Below, piece by piece: positions 53,181 through 63,600 of a DNA stretch of 64,000 bases. A model generated the notes under the pieces. That model did not search any database. It was not told the DNA's origin and saw nothing but the letters and a program-made list of their open reading frames with translations. The DNA comes from Planctomycetota bacterium (GTDB lineage: Bacteria > Planctomycetota > UBA1135 > GCA-002686595): assembly GCA_020638855.1 (NCBI GenBank), contig JACKHT010000010.1, forward strand, positions 46,989-110,988. The letters are read 5' to 3'. Position numbers and translations under genes: made by a program. Position 1 is the stretch's first letter. Every line of letters begins with the position of its first letter.

Positions 53181-54146
53181 ATGATCGAAATCCAGCACCT
53201 CAGCAAGCGCTTCGGCAACCTCCAAGCCGTCGACGACTTGAATCTGACTGTCTTGCCGGGCGAAGTGCTCGGCTTCCTGGGCCCCAACGGGGCGGGCAAG
53301 TCGACCACCATGAAGATGGTCACCGGCTTCCTGCAGCCCGACGCCGGGCGGATCTTGGTCATGGGCCACGACCTGGCGAAGGACCCGATCGCCGCCAAGG
53401 CCTGCATGGGATACCTCCCCGAGGGTGCGCCGCTGTACCCCGATATGACGCCCACCAGTTTGCTGCGCTTCGTAGCCGCCGCACGCAACATTCCCTCAGC
53501 CCAGCGGGCCTCCGCCATCGACCGTGCGATCGGGCTGTTGGAGCTCGAAGCGGTTCGCGACCAGCGCATCGAGACCCTTTCGAAGGGCTTCAAACGCCGG
53601 GTCGGCTTGGCGCAAGCCATCCTGCATGACCCCGATGTGTTGATCTTGGACGAGCCCACCGACGGCCTCGACCCCAACCAAAAGGAACAGGTGCGCGACC
53701 TGATCCGCTCGATGGCCAAGGGCAAGGTGATCATCCTCTCGACCCACATCCTCGAAGAAGTCGAGGCGGTCTGCTCGCGGGCGGCGATCCTTTCGGAGGG
53801 CCGCCTGCGTTTCAATGGCCTGCCTTCGGAGCTGCGCGAGCGCTCGCGCTTCGCCGGGTCGGTGGAGGTCCGCTTCGAAGGCGACCTGCCGACCGAGGCC
53901 TTCGATGTGCTTTCGAGCTTGGCCAACGTTGCGTTGGTCGAGGCGCTGGCTGCCGAGGAAGGTGGCCAGGGCTGGCGGGTGTTCCCCGCCAACGGCCAGC
54001 CGATCCTGTTCGAGGTCACCGACCACGTGCGCAGCCACCGCTGGAAGGTGCGCGACATGCACGTGGATCGCGGTCGACTCGACGATGTCTTCCGTGAAAT
54101 CACCCGCCCCGGCGAGACCGCCAACCAAGCCCAGCAAAAGGCCTGA
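53181..54146 (+). CDS. ABC transporter ATPase (GldA-like)
   Basis: 321 residues. Walker A LGPNGAGKSTT (about 33-43), signature TLSKGFKRRVGLAQAI (the usual SGG replaced by SKGF), Walker B VLILDEPTDGLDP, switch His in ILSTHILEEVE. The C-terminal ~90 residues are the family extension after the nucleotide domain. Closest in type to GldA/NatA-like exporters with GldG-type partners. It drives the permease encoded five bases downstream. Substrate unknown; in Bacteroidota the cassette supports gliding, but that role is not claimed here. Confidence 0.9.
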   Translation: MIEIQHLSKRFGNLQAVDDLNLTVLPGEVLGFLGPNGAGKSTTMKMVTGFLQPDAGRILVMGHDLAKDPIAAKACMGYLPEGAPLYPDMTPTSLLRFVAAARNIPSAQRASAIDRAIGLLELEAVRDQRIETLSKGFKRRVGLAQAILHDPDVLILDEPTDGLDPNQKEQVRDLIRSMAKGKVIILSTHILEEVEAVCSRAAILSEGRLRFNGLPSELRERSRFAGSVEVRFEGDLPTEAFDVLSSLANVALVEALAAEEGGQGWRVFPANGQPILFEVTDHVRSHRWKVRDMHVDRGRLDDVFREITRPGETANQAQQKA

Positions 54147-54151
54147 TCCCC

Positions 54152-54886
54152 ATGCGCGGAACCTTCGTTGTCCTCAAGCGCGAGTTGGGCGCCTACTTCG
54201 GCACCCCCGTCGCCTACGTCTTTTTGATCATCTTTCTGGTGCTTTCAGGCTATCTGACCTGGAACCTGGGGCAGTTCTACGAGTTGGGGCAAGCGGACCT
54301 GCGACCGTTCTTTGCGATCCACCCGCTGCTCTACTTGGCGCTGATCCCCGCGCTTTCGATGCGCCTGTGGGCCGAGGAACGTCGCTCGGGAACCATCGAG
54401 TCGTTGCTGACCTTGCCCATCACCATGGGCGGGGCCGTACTGGGCAAGTTCCTGGCGGCCTGGATCTTCATCGGGGTGGCGCTGTTGCTCACCACGACCA
54501 ATTGGTTCTCGGTGCTCTACTTGGGCGAACCCGACAACGGGGTGATCCTGGCCGGCTACCTGGGCTCCTTCCTGATGGCCGGGGCCTACCTGGCGATCGG
54601 ATCCTTGGTTTCGTCATTCACCAAGAACCAGGTGATCGCCTTCGTGGTGTCGCTCGTGGTTTGCCTGCTCTTCTACCTGGCGGGGCAACCGGGAGTGATG
54701 GACTTCGCCAAGGGCGTCCTGCCCGACGTGGCGGTCGAATGGGTCCGTTCGCTCAGCCTCTACACCCACTTCCAGGCGATCGCGCGCGGCGTGCTCGACC
54801 TGCGTGACCTCGTGTTCTTCCTCTCGCTGATCGGCTTGCTGTTGTTCGCCAACGCCGTCGTCATCGACCAGACCAAAGCCCGCTAG
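54152..54886 (+). CDS. ABC-2 type permease (GldF-like)
   Basis: 244 residues, six predicted membrane helices (for example VAYVFLIIFLVLSGYLTW, FLLTLPITMGGAVLGKFLAAW region, VIAFVVSLVVCLLFYLAG). The conserved stretch ELGAYFGTPVAYVF at the N-terminus and EERRSGTIESLLTLPI are typical of ABC-2/GldF permeases. Inner membrane partner of the ATPase just upstream. Ends in TAG, 20 bases before the GldG-like gene. Confidence 0.88.
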   Translation: MRGTFVVLKRELGAYFGTPVAYVFLIIFLVLSGYLTWNLGQFYELGQADLRPFFAIHPLLYLALIPALSMRLWAEERRSGTIESLLTLPITMGGAVLGKFLAAWIFIGVALLLTTTNWFSVLYLGEPDNGVILAGYLGSFLMAGAYLAIGSLVSSFTKNQVIAFVVSLVVCLLFYLAGQPGVMDFAKGVLPDVAVEWVRSLSLYTHFQAIARGVLDLRDLVFFLSLIGLLLFANAVVIDQTKAR

Positions 54887-54906
54887 GCAGCGCGCCCCAC
54901 GATCCC

Positions 54907-56796
54907 ATGGTGAAAAAAATCTTCTCCCTGTCGGGCCTTTTGGTTGCGTTGGCGCTGTTCATTGCGGTCAACGCCTTCGCCAAGGTCGCCCTGCGTCGTT
55001 CGCACATCGACCTGACCGAACGCAACCTCTACAGCCTGAGCCAAGGCACGCGCAACATCCTGGGTGCCCTCGAGGAACCCCAGAACCTGCGCTTCTACTA
55101 CACTCCCGAGCAGGCTCCGGATGGCTCCCCCATCCCCGCCTACGCCCAGCGCGTGCGCGAGCTTCTGGAGGAATACGTCAGCGAGTCGAACGGCAAACTC
55201 CGCATGGTGGTCATCGATCCCAAGCCGTTCACCGAAGAGGAAGACCAAGCCGCCCAGGCCGGTTTGCGCGGCATTCCGGTCAACGAGGTGGGCGACAAGC
55301 TGTACTTCGGGCTGGAGGCGACCAACAGCGTCGATGCGCGCGAGACGATTCCGTTCTTCGACCCCAGCCGCGAGGAATCGCTCGAGTACGACATCACCCA
55401 AATCCTCTACCGCCTCGGGAACCCCGACCGACCGGTGGTCGGCGTGATGTCGAGCCTGCCCCTGACGGGCGGCACTCCGGACCCCCGCACGGGCCGGCAA
55501 TCCCAGCCCTGGACGGTGTACTCGCTGCTCAGCCAGGCGCTCGAAGTGCGCAATGTGGAGACCACCGCGGAAACGATCGATCCAGAGATCGACGTCTTGA
55601 TGCTGGTGCACCCGAAAGAGCTTTCTGACCAGACCCTGTACGCGATCGACCAGTTTGCCTTGGCTGGGGGCCGCATCCTGGCCTTCGTCGACCCGTACTG
55701 CTTCTTCGACCCCAGCGCCCAAGGCGATCCGCGCATGGGCGGCATGGGGGGCGATCACAGTTCGCACCTCGACCGCCTGCTCGAGGCCTGGGGTGTGCGG
55801 CTTGATGCCAGCAAACTCGCGGGCGACAAAGACAAGTCGCAGCAGATCGATTCGCCGGGCGGCCCGATCTACTGCCCCGTGGTGCTGGCCCTCGACCAGG
55901 ATTGCATGGATCCCAACGACGTGGCGATCCGCGAGCTCTCGAGCCTCAACCTACTCTTGGCCGGATCGTTCGACAGCATCGAGGGATCGGGCGTGACCGT
56001 TGAGCCCCTCTTGCAAACCTCCGCCGATGGGGCCGGAACCGTCGACGCGACGCTTTTGCAATTCGGTCAACCGGACTTCGTGCGTTTGACCGAATCGTTC
56101 GTACCCGACGGCCAGCGCCGGGCGGTCGCCGTGCGCCTGACCGGCGACGTAAAAACCGCGTTCCCCGATGGCCCTCCCCCTGCAAGCGAGCCCAAACCCG
56201 AAGGAGCCGACGCTTCCACCGAAGCCAAGCCCGAACACTTGGCCGCTTCGAAGGTTCCCTTCCACGCGGTGCTGGTGGCCGATGCCGACATCCTGGCCGA
56301 TCCGCTTTGGACCAGCGATCGCGGCTTCTTCCGCCAGATCACGGCAGGCAACGGCAGCTTGGCGGTCAACGTGCTCGAAAACCTATGCGGGTCCTCGGAC
56401 TTGATCAGCCTGCGCAGCCGCGAAGGCTTCCAGCGGCCCTTCACCAAGAAGGCCGAACTCGAGCAGGCCGCTGGAGAACGCCTCAAAGCCAAGCAGAAGG
56501 AAATCGAAGCGGCGCTGCGCGAGACCGAATCGAAGCTGGCCAAGCTGCAAGGCCCCCAGGACTCCCCCGGCGGCGCCCTGTTGTCGCCCGAACAAGAAGC
56601 CGAGCTGGAACGCGCCAACCAGACGTACCTGGAGCAGCGCCGCGAACTGCGCGACGTGCGCAGCCAACTCAACACCGATATCAAGTCGTTGGGCACGCGG
56701 CTGAAGCTGTTCAACACCATCCTGATCCCCTTGATCCTGTTGGTCGTGGCGCTGGTGTCGGCCCGCAACCACGTGCGCACGCGGAGGGCCCAATGA
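54907..56796 (+). CDS. GldG-like ABC transporter auxiliary protein
   Basis: 629 residues. Membrane helix near the N-terminus (about 4-24), then the ABC_transp_aux domain (RRSHIDLTERNLYSLSQGTR, VRELLEEYVSESNGKLRMVVID, GGRILAFVDPYCFFD). A coiled-coil of about 100 residues follows (QAAGERLKAKQKEIEAALRE...), and a C-terminal membrane helix (LIPLILLVVALVSARN). The periplasmic domain is thought to assist its permease. It ends ATGA-overlapping with the next gene. ATG 54907. Confidence 0.88.
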   Translation: MVKKIFSLSGLLVALALFIAVNAFAKVALRRSHIDLTERNLYSLSQGTRNILGALEEPQNLRFYYTPEQAPDGSPIPAYAQRVRELLEEYVSESNGKLRMVVIDPKPFTEEEDQAAQAGLRGIPVNEVGDKLYFGLEATNSVDARETIPFFDPSREESLEYDITQILYRLGNPDRPVVGVMSSLPLTGGTPDPRTGRQSQPWTVYSLLSQALEVRNVETTAETIDPEIDVLMLVHPKELSDQTLYAIDQFALAGGRILAFVDPYCFFDPSAQGDPRMGGMGGDHSSHLDRLLEAWGVRLDASKLAGDKDKSQQIDSPGGPIYCPVVLALDQDCMDPNDVAIRELSSLNLLLAGSFDSIEGSGVTVEPLLQTSADGAGTVDATLLQFGQPDFVRLTESFVPDGQRRAVAVRLTGDVKTAFPDGPPPASEPKPEGADASTEAKPEHLAASKVPFHAVLVADADILADPLWTSDRGFFRQITAGNGSLAVNVLENLCGSSDLISLRSREGFQRPFTKKAELEQAAGERLKAKQKEIEAALRETESKLAKLQGPQDSPGGALLSPEQEAELERANQTYLEQRRELRDVRSQLNTDIKSLGTRLKLFNTILIPLILLVVALVSARNHVRTRRAQ

Positions 56797-58271
56797 AAGC
56801 CAAAACCCTGATCCTGATGCTCCTCGGAGCCGGACTCCTGTGGGCCGGAACCCTCTACTTCCAAAATGGCGCGGGTCAGACCCAAGGGGCCAGCTCGGGC
56901 CTGTTGCTACCCAAGCTCAAGGCGGAGGTCAACGACGTGCGCAAAGTCAGCCTGGAGGTCGAAGGCGAGACCTGGACCTTCGAGCGCAGCGCCGACGGCA
57001 ACTGGACCGATCCAGAGCGCGGTGATTACCCGGCCGATCGCAAGAAGCTGGACTCGCTGGTGTTGGCCTTGGCCCGCTCGGAGCGCCTCGAGGCCAAAAC
57101 CAAGCGCCCCGAGCTGTACGCGGAACTCGGACTCGCCGAGGAACCGGCCCCCGCTGGCGACCCCACGACGCCCCCCGCCACGGGCGCAAGCCCCGGCCCG
57201 GTGAAGGTGCAGGTGTTCGACGGCAAAGACACGTCCCTGGGCTCCGTCTGGATCGGCAAGCGCCGCGCAGGCACCACCGACGAAGCGTACTTCACCCGCA
57301 TCGACGGCGAGCCGACCTGTTGGCTGGCCTCGGGCAACCTCCGCGTCGAAACCAAGCGCGCCAACTGGCTCGACACCAGCTTGGTCGACGTAGCCGCCAA
57401 CGACATGCTCGCCGTGCGCATCCAGCATCCCGACGGGGAAGAAGTCTTGCTGGCTCGTCCCAAGGACGGCGATGCCAACCAGCCGCTGGCGATCCTCAAC
57501 CTGCCCGCGGGCCAAGAGCCCCAGAGCGAATGGGTCACCGCGCGCTTCGCCTCGGCGCTGCAGGCGCTACGCATGGAGGATGTGGCGCCCGTGGATTCGA
57601 TCGACTTTTCGCCCGAGTCCACCGTCACCAGCGAATTCTGGACCCGCGAAGGGTTGCACGTGACCGTACGCAGCGTGGACCTAGCGGGCAAGATCTACGC
57701 CACCTTCGCCGCGGACGCGAACGCCGAAGGCGCACCAAAACCCTATGCGGGGCCGGTCGAGGACACGCTTCCGAAGGAACTCGACCCTGCGGGGGCCACC
57801 AACGAAACCCCCTCCGATCCGGCGGCGGTCGAAGCCCAGGCTCAAGCCATCACCCAGAAATCCAAGGGCTGGGCTTACTTGCTGCCCTCGTGGAAAGCCA
57901 CCGCGCTGCGTGGTCACATGCAAGAACTGCTCAAGCAAGTGGGCGACGAGCACGACCCCTTCGCCGACCCCGGTGGACCTCAGGGATCGCAAGGGGCTAG
58001 CGTGCAACCAGGCCTGCCGGAGAATCCATTGGGCCCTGACGCCACGACTCCCGCGCCCGCGCCCGCGACCACCAGCGAAGAGGCCCAACCGGCGGTGGAT
58101 CCCCAACCCACCGTGAACCCCGGCCCCGAAGCCACCCAGGAAGCTCCGGCGCCCGTGTTCGAAATCGATCCCAAGGCGGTGCAGGACAAGGGTCCCGATC
58201 AGGCCCCGAGTGCGGCCCCCCCCAAACCCGAATCTGCCGTTCAAGACGCGAACACGCCCGAGCCGAAGTAG
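56793..58271 (+). CDS. DUF4340 protein of the Gld-like cassette
   Basis: 492 residues. N-terminal membrane helix (TLILMLLGAGLLWAGTLYF), then a DUF4340 domain (VRKVSLEVEGETWTFERSADG, RKKLDSLVLALARSERLEAK, FTRIDGEPTCWLASGNLR). The last ~130 residues are Pro/Ala/Glu-rich and likely disordered. DUF4340 proteins accompany GldFG-type transporters in many phyla; function unknown. ATG 56793 overlaps the upstream stop (ATGA) and has GGAGG six bases upstream. Followed by a hairpin. Confidence 0.85.
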   Translation: MKAKTLILMLLGAGLLWAGTLYFQNGAGQTQGASSGLLLPKLKAEVNDVRKVSLEVEGETWTFERSADGNWTDPERGDYPADRKKLDSLVLALARSERLEAKTKRPELYAELGLAEEPAPAGDPTTPPATGASPGPVKVQVFDGKDTSLGSVWIGKRRAGTTDEAYFTRIDGEPTCWLASGNLRVETKRANWLDTSLVDVAANDMLAVRIQHPDGEEVLLARPKDGDANQPLAILNLPAGQEPQSEWVTARFASALQALRMEDVAPVDSIDFSPESTVTSEFWTREGLHVTVRSVDLAGKIYATFAADANAEGAPKPYAGPVEDTLPKELDPAGATNETPSDPAAVEAQAQAITQKSKGWAYLLPSWKATALRGHMQELLKQVGDEHDPFADPGGPQGSQGASVQPGLPENPLGPDATTPAPAPATTSEEAQPAVDPQPTVNPGPEATQEAPAPVFEIDPKAVQDKGPDQAPSAAPPKPESAVQDANTPEPK

Positions 58272-58306
58272 CTTGCCCCGAGCGGGGGCAAACTCCCGAT
58301 CGGTTG

Positions 58307-58345
58307 GCGGCCGGAGGACAGCAGCAAAGCGCTGCCTCCGGCCGC
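58307..58345 (+). terminator. Hairpin after the ABC cassette
   Basis: GCGGCCGGAGG (58307-58317) pairs with CCTCCGGCCGC (58335-58345); TTCCTT follows. It closes the four-gene cassette and argues against the TTG at 58350 as the next start. Confidence 0.7.
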
Positions 58346-58436
58346 TTCCTTGAATCGCGCTTCCGGCCGACAAGTTTCGCTCGCAACCTTGGGCCAGGGG
58401 GTTCCCATCGGCCCGCCCGATCGGGATGCTAGCGCG

Positions 58437-59786
58437 GTGAAAGCCGCGCCCTACCCCGAACCCCAAAGCGACCGGGTCACCCTGCGCCGGATCTTCAAGC
58501 TCTGGTCGCCGCTGGCGCTCTCGTGGCTTTGCATGGCGCTTGAGTTGCCGCTGATCACCGCGGTGGTAGGCCGCATGGCCTCGCCCGAGGTTCAAATGGC
58601 GGCGATCGGATCGATCGCCTTCCCCCTGGCGCTTCTGATCGAAGGCCCGGTGGTGATGATGCTCTCCGCTTCGACGGCGCTGTGCCGCGATCGACAGAGC
58701 TTGCAGCGCGTACGCCGCTACGCGATGACCCTAGGGATTGGGCTGAGCGGGGTGCACGCGTTGGTATGCTTCCCGGCGCTCTACAACCCACTGGTGGGCG
58801 ACCTGATCGGGGCCACGCCCTTGGTGCAAGCCGCCGGCCATCCCGCGCTGTGGGCTATGATTCCGTGGACCGCCGCCATCGCCTACCGCCGCTTCCACCA
58901 GGGCATCTTGATCCGCGCCGAGCGCGGTACCCATGTGACCCAAGGAACCCTGTTCCGTTTGCTGGGCGACGTGGTGGTGCTCAGCCTGTGCTATCACTTC
59001 GAGATTCCCGGAGCGCTGACCGCGGGGCTCGCGCTTTCGGTGGGCGTGTGTTGCGAGGCTTTGTTTGTGGGCTGGGTCGTGCGACCCAGTGTGCGCGAAC
59101 TCGAAATCATCGAGCAAGGTCCCGCCGGTCCGATCGATTTGCCGCGCTTCGTACGCTTCTACGCACCCTTGGCCGTGACCCCCATTTTGGGGTTCATGGC
59201 CATGCCGCTGGGGGCCGCAGCCATGAATCGCTTGCCCTTTTCGATCGAGTCCCTGGCGGTCTGGCAAGCCTTGCATGGGCTCGTGTTCGTGCCGCGCAGC
59301 TTGGCCCTGGCCTACAACGAGGTCGTGATCCGGTTGAGCGAGGTGCGCGGCAGCCTGCGCCCGCTGATGAATTTCTCGCGCATCCTGGCGCTCTCGAACA
59401 CCGCCCTACTTGGAGTCTTTGCCCTCTCGCCCTGGGGAGTTTGGCTGTTTGAATCGATGTTCGACATGCACCCCACCCTGGCGGTCCTGGGCGCAGCAGG
59501 ATTGCTCTGCAGCCTCCCCCAACCGGGTTTGATGGCCGGACAGAGCTTCCACCTGGGCTGGTTGGTGGGCCACGGGCAAACCGGCGCGATCACCAAGAGC
59601 ATGTTGATCTTCCTGGGGTGCGCCGTGGGTGGCATGCTGCTCGCCCTACGCTTCGGTCACGAACCGGGCTTGATCTACGTGGCCGGTTCCTTTTCGCTGG
59701 CGACCCTGGCGCAAGTGACTTGGCTCAGCCTGTGCAGCCGCCCATCGCGCCTCGCGGTGGCGTCACTCGAAGCCGACTCGGACTAG
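58437..59786 (+). CDS. Multi-pass membrane protein, MATE/ANKH-like
   Basis: 449 residues, about 11-12 helices. The pattern (paired inverted bundles, IEGPVVMMLSASTALCRDRQ then charged RRYAMTLGIG) resembles the MOP superfamily, and the first half resembles animal ANKH proteins. Substrate unknown. The start is uncertain: TTG 58350 lies at the foot of a terminator, so GTG 58437 (VKAAPYPEPQ) is preferred; there is no in-frame ATG before the first helices. Convergent with the SnoaL-like gene, 28 bases away. Confidence 0.62.
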   Translation: MKAAPYPEPQSDRVTLRRIFKLWSPLALSWLCMALELPLITAVVGRMASPEVQMAAIGSIAFPLALLIEGPVVMMLSASTALCRDRQSLQRVRRYAMTLGIGLSGVHALVCFPALYNPLVGDLIGATPLVQAAGHPALWAMIPWTAAIAYRRFHQGILIRAERGTHVTQGTLFRLLGDVVVLSLCYHFEIPGALTAGLALSVGVCCEALFVGWVVRPSVRELEIIEQGPAGPIDLPRFVRFYAPLAVTPILGFMAMPLGAAAMNRLPFSIESLAVWQALHGLVFVPRSLALAYNEVVIRLSEVRGSLRPLMNFSRILALSNTALLGVFALSPWGVWLFESMFDMHPTLAVLGAAGLLCSLPQPGLMAGQSFHLGWLVGHGQTGAITKSMLIFLGCAVGGMLLALRFGHEPGLIYVAGSFSLATLAQVTWLSLCSRPSRLAVASLEADSD

Positions 59787-59814
59787 CTGCGCCACGATTT
59801 GTGCCGAGCAACCA

Positions 59815-60366
59815 TCATTGGCCGGATTGCGACGGGGCCGGTGGTTCGGGCGCGTGGGATTCGGCGCCGCGCAGCAACTGCACCACGGCTTTCGCCTGCG
59901 CGTTCGGAATCGCGAAGGTCATGCTGTAGTGGGCGATGCGCCATTCCTTGCCCTCGAGTCGCACCACGCCCGTACCGCGCAAGACCCCGTAGCCCGTATT
60001 CTCGAGCCGTTCGTCGAACCAAGCGATGCGGCCGTCGGGGGAAAAGATCACCTGCCGCCGGCTGGGCACGTAGGTCCAACCGCGCTTCTCGTCGTCAAAG
60101 TAATGCCGCACGTACTGGGTGAAGGCGGGCTTGTCCCAGCGTTCTTCGGGATCGGTTCCCATGAACACCGCATCCGCAGAAAGCGCACCGAGGTAGGCAT
60201 CGGCGTCCACGGCAGCGGCCGCAGCATGCCAAGCGTCGATCAAACGATGGACCGCTTGGGCATCCCCTGCGGCGCTGGGCAGCGCTTCGGTTTCCTCCAT
60301 GTTGGACTTCTTGGTGGATTGGCAAGCCACGAGGGCCACGAGCAAGCAGAGGGAAAGGAATCTCAC
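59815..60366 (-). CDS. SnoaL-like (NTF2 fold) putative lipoprotein
   Basis: 183 residues. Lipoprotein signal MRFLSLCLLVALVAC with Cys15, then an NTF2/SnoaL-like domain (VHRLIDAWHAAAAAVDADAYLGALSADAVFMGTD, WFDERLENTGYGVLRGTGVV; quoted in parts). The fold often binds small molecules or is an ancillary domain; no catalytic residues are evident. Start taken as GTG 60366 since the signal peptide begins there. Tail is Pro/Ala-rich. Function unknown. Confidence 0.75.
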   Translation of the reverse strand: MRFLSLCLLVALVACQSTKKSNMEETEALPSAAGDAQAVHRLIDAWHAAAAAVDADAYLGALSADAVFMGTDPEERWDKPAFTQYVRHYFDDEKRGWTYVPSRRQVIFSPDGRIAWFDERLENTGYGVLRGTGVVRLEGKEWRIAHYSMTFAIPNAQAKAVVQLLRGAESHAPEPPAPSQSGQ

Positions 60367-60633
60367 GGTGCGTTGGGATCAGGGTCCGGCCTAGCGATCA
60401 GACCAGCCAGCGATCGGACCCAAGGAATGGCGAGTGTACCCAATGGTTGCCCCGGGGTTTCGCCGGAAAGGCCGCCCCCCCACGGGCGCTGCCCAAGGTG
60501 GTGGCACGGGGAGGCTGCACCCCCCAAGATCGATGGTGGGGCCCCAGTTTGGGTCCGGGGTCCCAGGGGTGAACACCCGTTCGGTGATCCCAGCCCTCAG
60601 GCCTACCCAGCAGGCTAGGCTGAACGGGTACCC

Positions 60634-63600
60634 ATGCGACCTTTCTCCTGCCTCACCCTCAGCCTCCTTTGGCTGTGCTGCGCCTGTGGGTCGAAGGGAG
60701 CGCACTCCAATTCGCGTACCGATCCCGACCGGCCCAGCGCGGATGCCGTCCTGGCCGAGGTCCGGCGCGATTTGCTCGAGCCGCTGGCCGAAGCCCTGGC
60801 CCATCGCCGCCAAGGGAGCCTGCAAGAGTTGCTCGAATCCGGCTCCGAGCATCGCTTCCCGATCCCCGGTGCCGGTCGGCAAGTCGAAATCGCGGGGATG
60901 TCGCTGCACCTTCTGGAAGCGAGCGATGATTCGGAGCTGGACGCCGAAAACCTGGCCCGGCAGTGGATCGCGCACTTTGCAGGTTGGGAGGCCCCGGCCG
61001 TGGGCCAATGGCAACCCCTAGGGGTCGCACCCGAAGCCAAGGGGAACGGCTGGGTGTTGGACTGGTCGGTTCGCTTCGCGGGGCACCAAACCCAAGGACC
61101 CAACGAATGCGTTCAGTTCGAAATGGCCTGGGAGGTGCGGCGTGGACGCGAAGGGGGCTGGAAGATCCACCGCATCGAGGTCACCCGCGGCATGCGCGGC
61201 TCGGCGCAACGGGCTCGCTACCAAGAGGTCGCCCCGTGGATCGGGGCCACGCTGCCCCTCACCGAAGAGAGCCGCTTGGGTCTGGCCGACGGGGGCAAAC
61301 GCGGAGAGCTGGACGCCGTGGGACTCACCAGTTTGGATAGCAACGGCGACGGTCACCCGGACTTCGTTTGGACGCGCTATGGCTGCGACACCCAGCTCTT
61401 CGAGAACAACGGTCGCGATGGGTTCCGACCCGCGTTGCTTCCGCTGCGCATTCCCGAGGAATCCCCGGGGCAATTGTGCTGGGTCGACTTGGATGGCGAT
61501 GGGCTCGAAGAATGGGTCGGGACGCGCTTCCTGGCTTTCGAGGGAGAAACGGGCTACTTGGGACTGTACTCGCGCTCGCAGAATGGATTTTGGTCGCTGC
61601 TCGACCACGCCATCGGCCTTCCGGTAGGCAAAGGCAACCGTTCGGCCCGGGTGCATGCGGTCACGCCGCTGGACGTGGACTCGGATGGACGCCTGGACTT
61701 GGTGTTCGCTATGGGTGGCGACGGGCCCGCATGGGATTCGGGCACCTACCGTCCCGAGTGGCAAGGCTCGCAGGGCGGCCTGCGCAACTTCGTGCTCCGC
61801 AACCTGGGCGAGTTGGCCTTCGAGGAAATCGGCGAGTCCCTAGGCTTGGGCGGTGCGACCTGTACGCGCCAATTGGCGCCGGTGGATTGGAACGGCGATG
61901 GCAAGGTCGACCTGTACGAATGCAACGCCGATGGGCAACCCGATCGCCTATGGCTGGCCAACGCTGCGGGCCGCTTCGAAGCGGCCGAGCTAGGTACGGA
62001 AGTGCCGTCGTGGACCCTGGGAGAACATGCCATGGCGCTCGCCTTCCCCAGCTTGGGCGCGTCCCAACCGCGACTATGGATCGTGGGGCAAGACCCCGCG
62101 CTGGTAGATACAATCCGCGATCCGGAGAACCCGGTCGGACAGGAGCCTTGGACCGAATCGCCGGGGGTCTTCGAGCTCGAGCCTGGCCCGGGGGGGCTCG
62201 CTGGTGCGCTTCGAAGAACGGGGCTGCACACGGGAGCCGCGCAAACTTTGCTGCGGCTCGATGTGGGCAACCGCGGGGGGTCCGATCTCGCGGTCGGTTC
62301 GGCGAGCGAATCCAGGGGGCTGCAAGTGTTCCTCGAGACGGTGCCCGCGGAAGGTCGCCGGGACGAAGTGGCGTTCCTATTGGGACTCGGTGAGTTGCCT
62401 CCGATCCAAGCCGGACTTGCTAGCGACGTGGATGGCGATGGAGACTTGGATCTGATCCTGGCGGGCGCCGATGGGAGTTTGCACCTGATGGCCGACACGG
62501 GGCCCCACGGTGCCGCGCTCGAGTGCCTTCCCAGTGCAGCGCAAGCGAGTCCGTGGCACGGTCGCATCGAGGTCGCGGCCGCAGGCCAAACGCAAAACAC
62601 CTATTGGAATCCGCTTGGGACTCCAGGGAGCCAGCAAGGGCCCGCCTGGCATGTGGGCTTGGGCTCCATCGAATCCAGCGAGCCCATCACCCTGCGTTGG
62701 CCGTCGGGCTCTTTGCAATCGCTGCAAGGAATGCCCGCCGCATCCGCCCGCTCGCTCGTCGAGCCGGCGCCCGAGGCGAGCGAGCGGGCGGCTTGGCCCA
62801 CGCCCCTCGAGGCGCGGGGTCGGCCTCCTGTGGTCGGTGGCTACGCGCGGCTCTTGGACGGCAGCAACCACGCCCTGGGCGCCCCGGGAAAGGCCAACGT
62901 CGTGGTGTGGGTCGCCGCCGTAGATCGTGACAAACCTTGGCCCTTCGAACGGGTGGCGGCGTGGTCGCGGGCCGACCTGGCTCGGTCGCTGGTGGTGATC
63001 GACTCCGACGGTTGGCTGCCCCCACCCGATGCCCCCTACCTGGCCTACGTGGGCGATCGCGCTCTGCGAACGGAATACCTAGGAACGAGCGAAGAGGTCG
63101 CCTTACCAGCCACCTTCGTGTTCGACGCCAGCGGCCAATTGGCCCGCCGCTTCGGACCCGAAGCCAGCCAGGGCGACATCCTCGACGCGTTGGATCGCGC
63201 CGCGAATCCCAAGGACTACCCGGAAGTGTTGGTGCGCGAGGGATTCCGGGCCTTGGAACTGCGCCAGTATCCGCGCGCGCTGTCGGGCTTCGTGCGCGCG
63301 GTCGAGCGCGATCCTTCGCGAGCGGATGCGTTCCTAGGTTTGACCTTGGCGCAGCGCTACTTGGGCAACAGCAAGGATGCTCTGGTGGCTGTGACACAAG
63401 CGGCCCGTTGCGATCCCGACTTTGCCCTGGCGCACCAGCTGATGGGGACGCTGCTGTTGAGCCAAGGGGAGGGGGCGCAAGCGGCCGACGCCCTGCGGCG
63501 GGTCTTGGAACTCGAGGGCGACCAACCCAAGATTTGGTATGCCCTGAGCGAAGCCACCCTGCAAGCGGGCCAGTGGCAACGGGGGATGGAAGCAATCGGC

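Noticed and set aside
58350..58436. TTG start for the MATE/ANKH-like gene
   Set aside because: It lies five bases after a terminator hairpin without a ribosome-binding site; GTG 58437 is more plausible.
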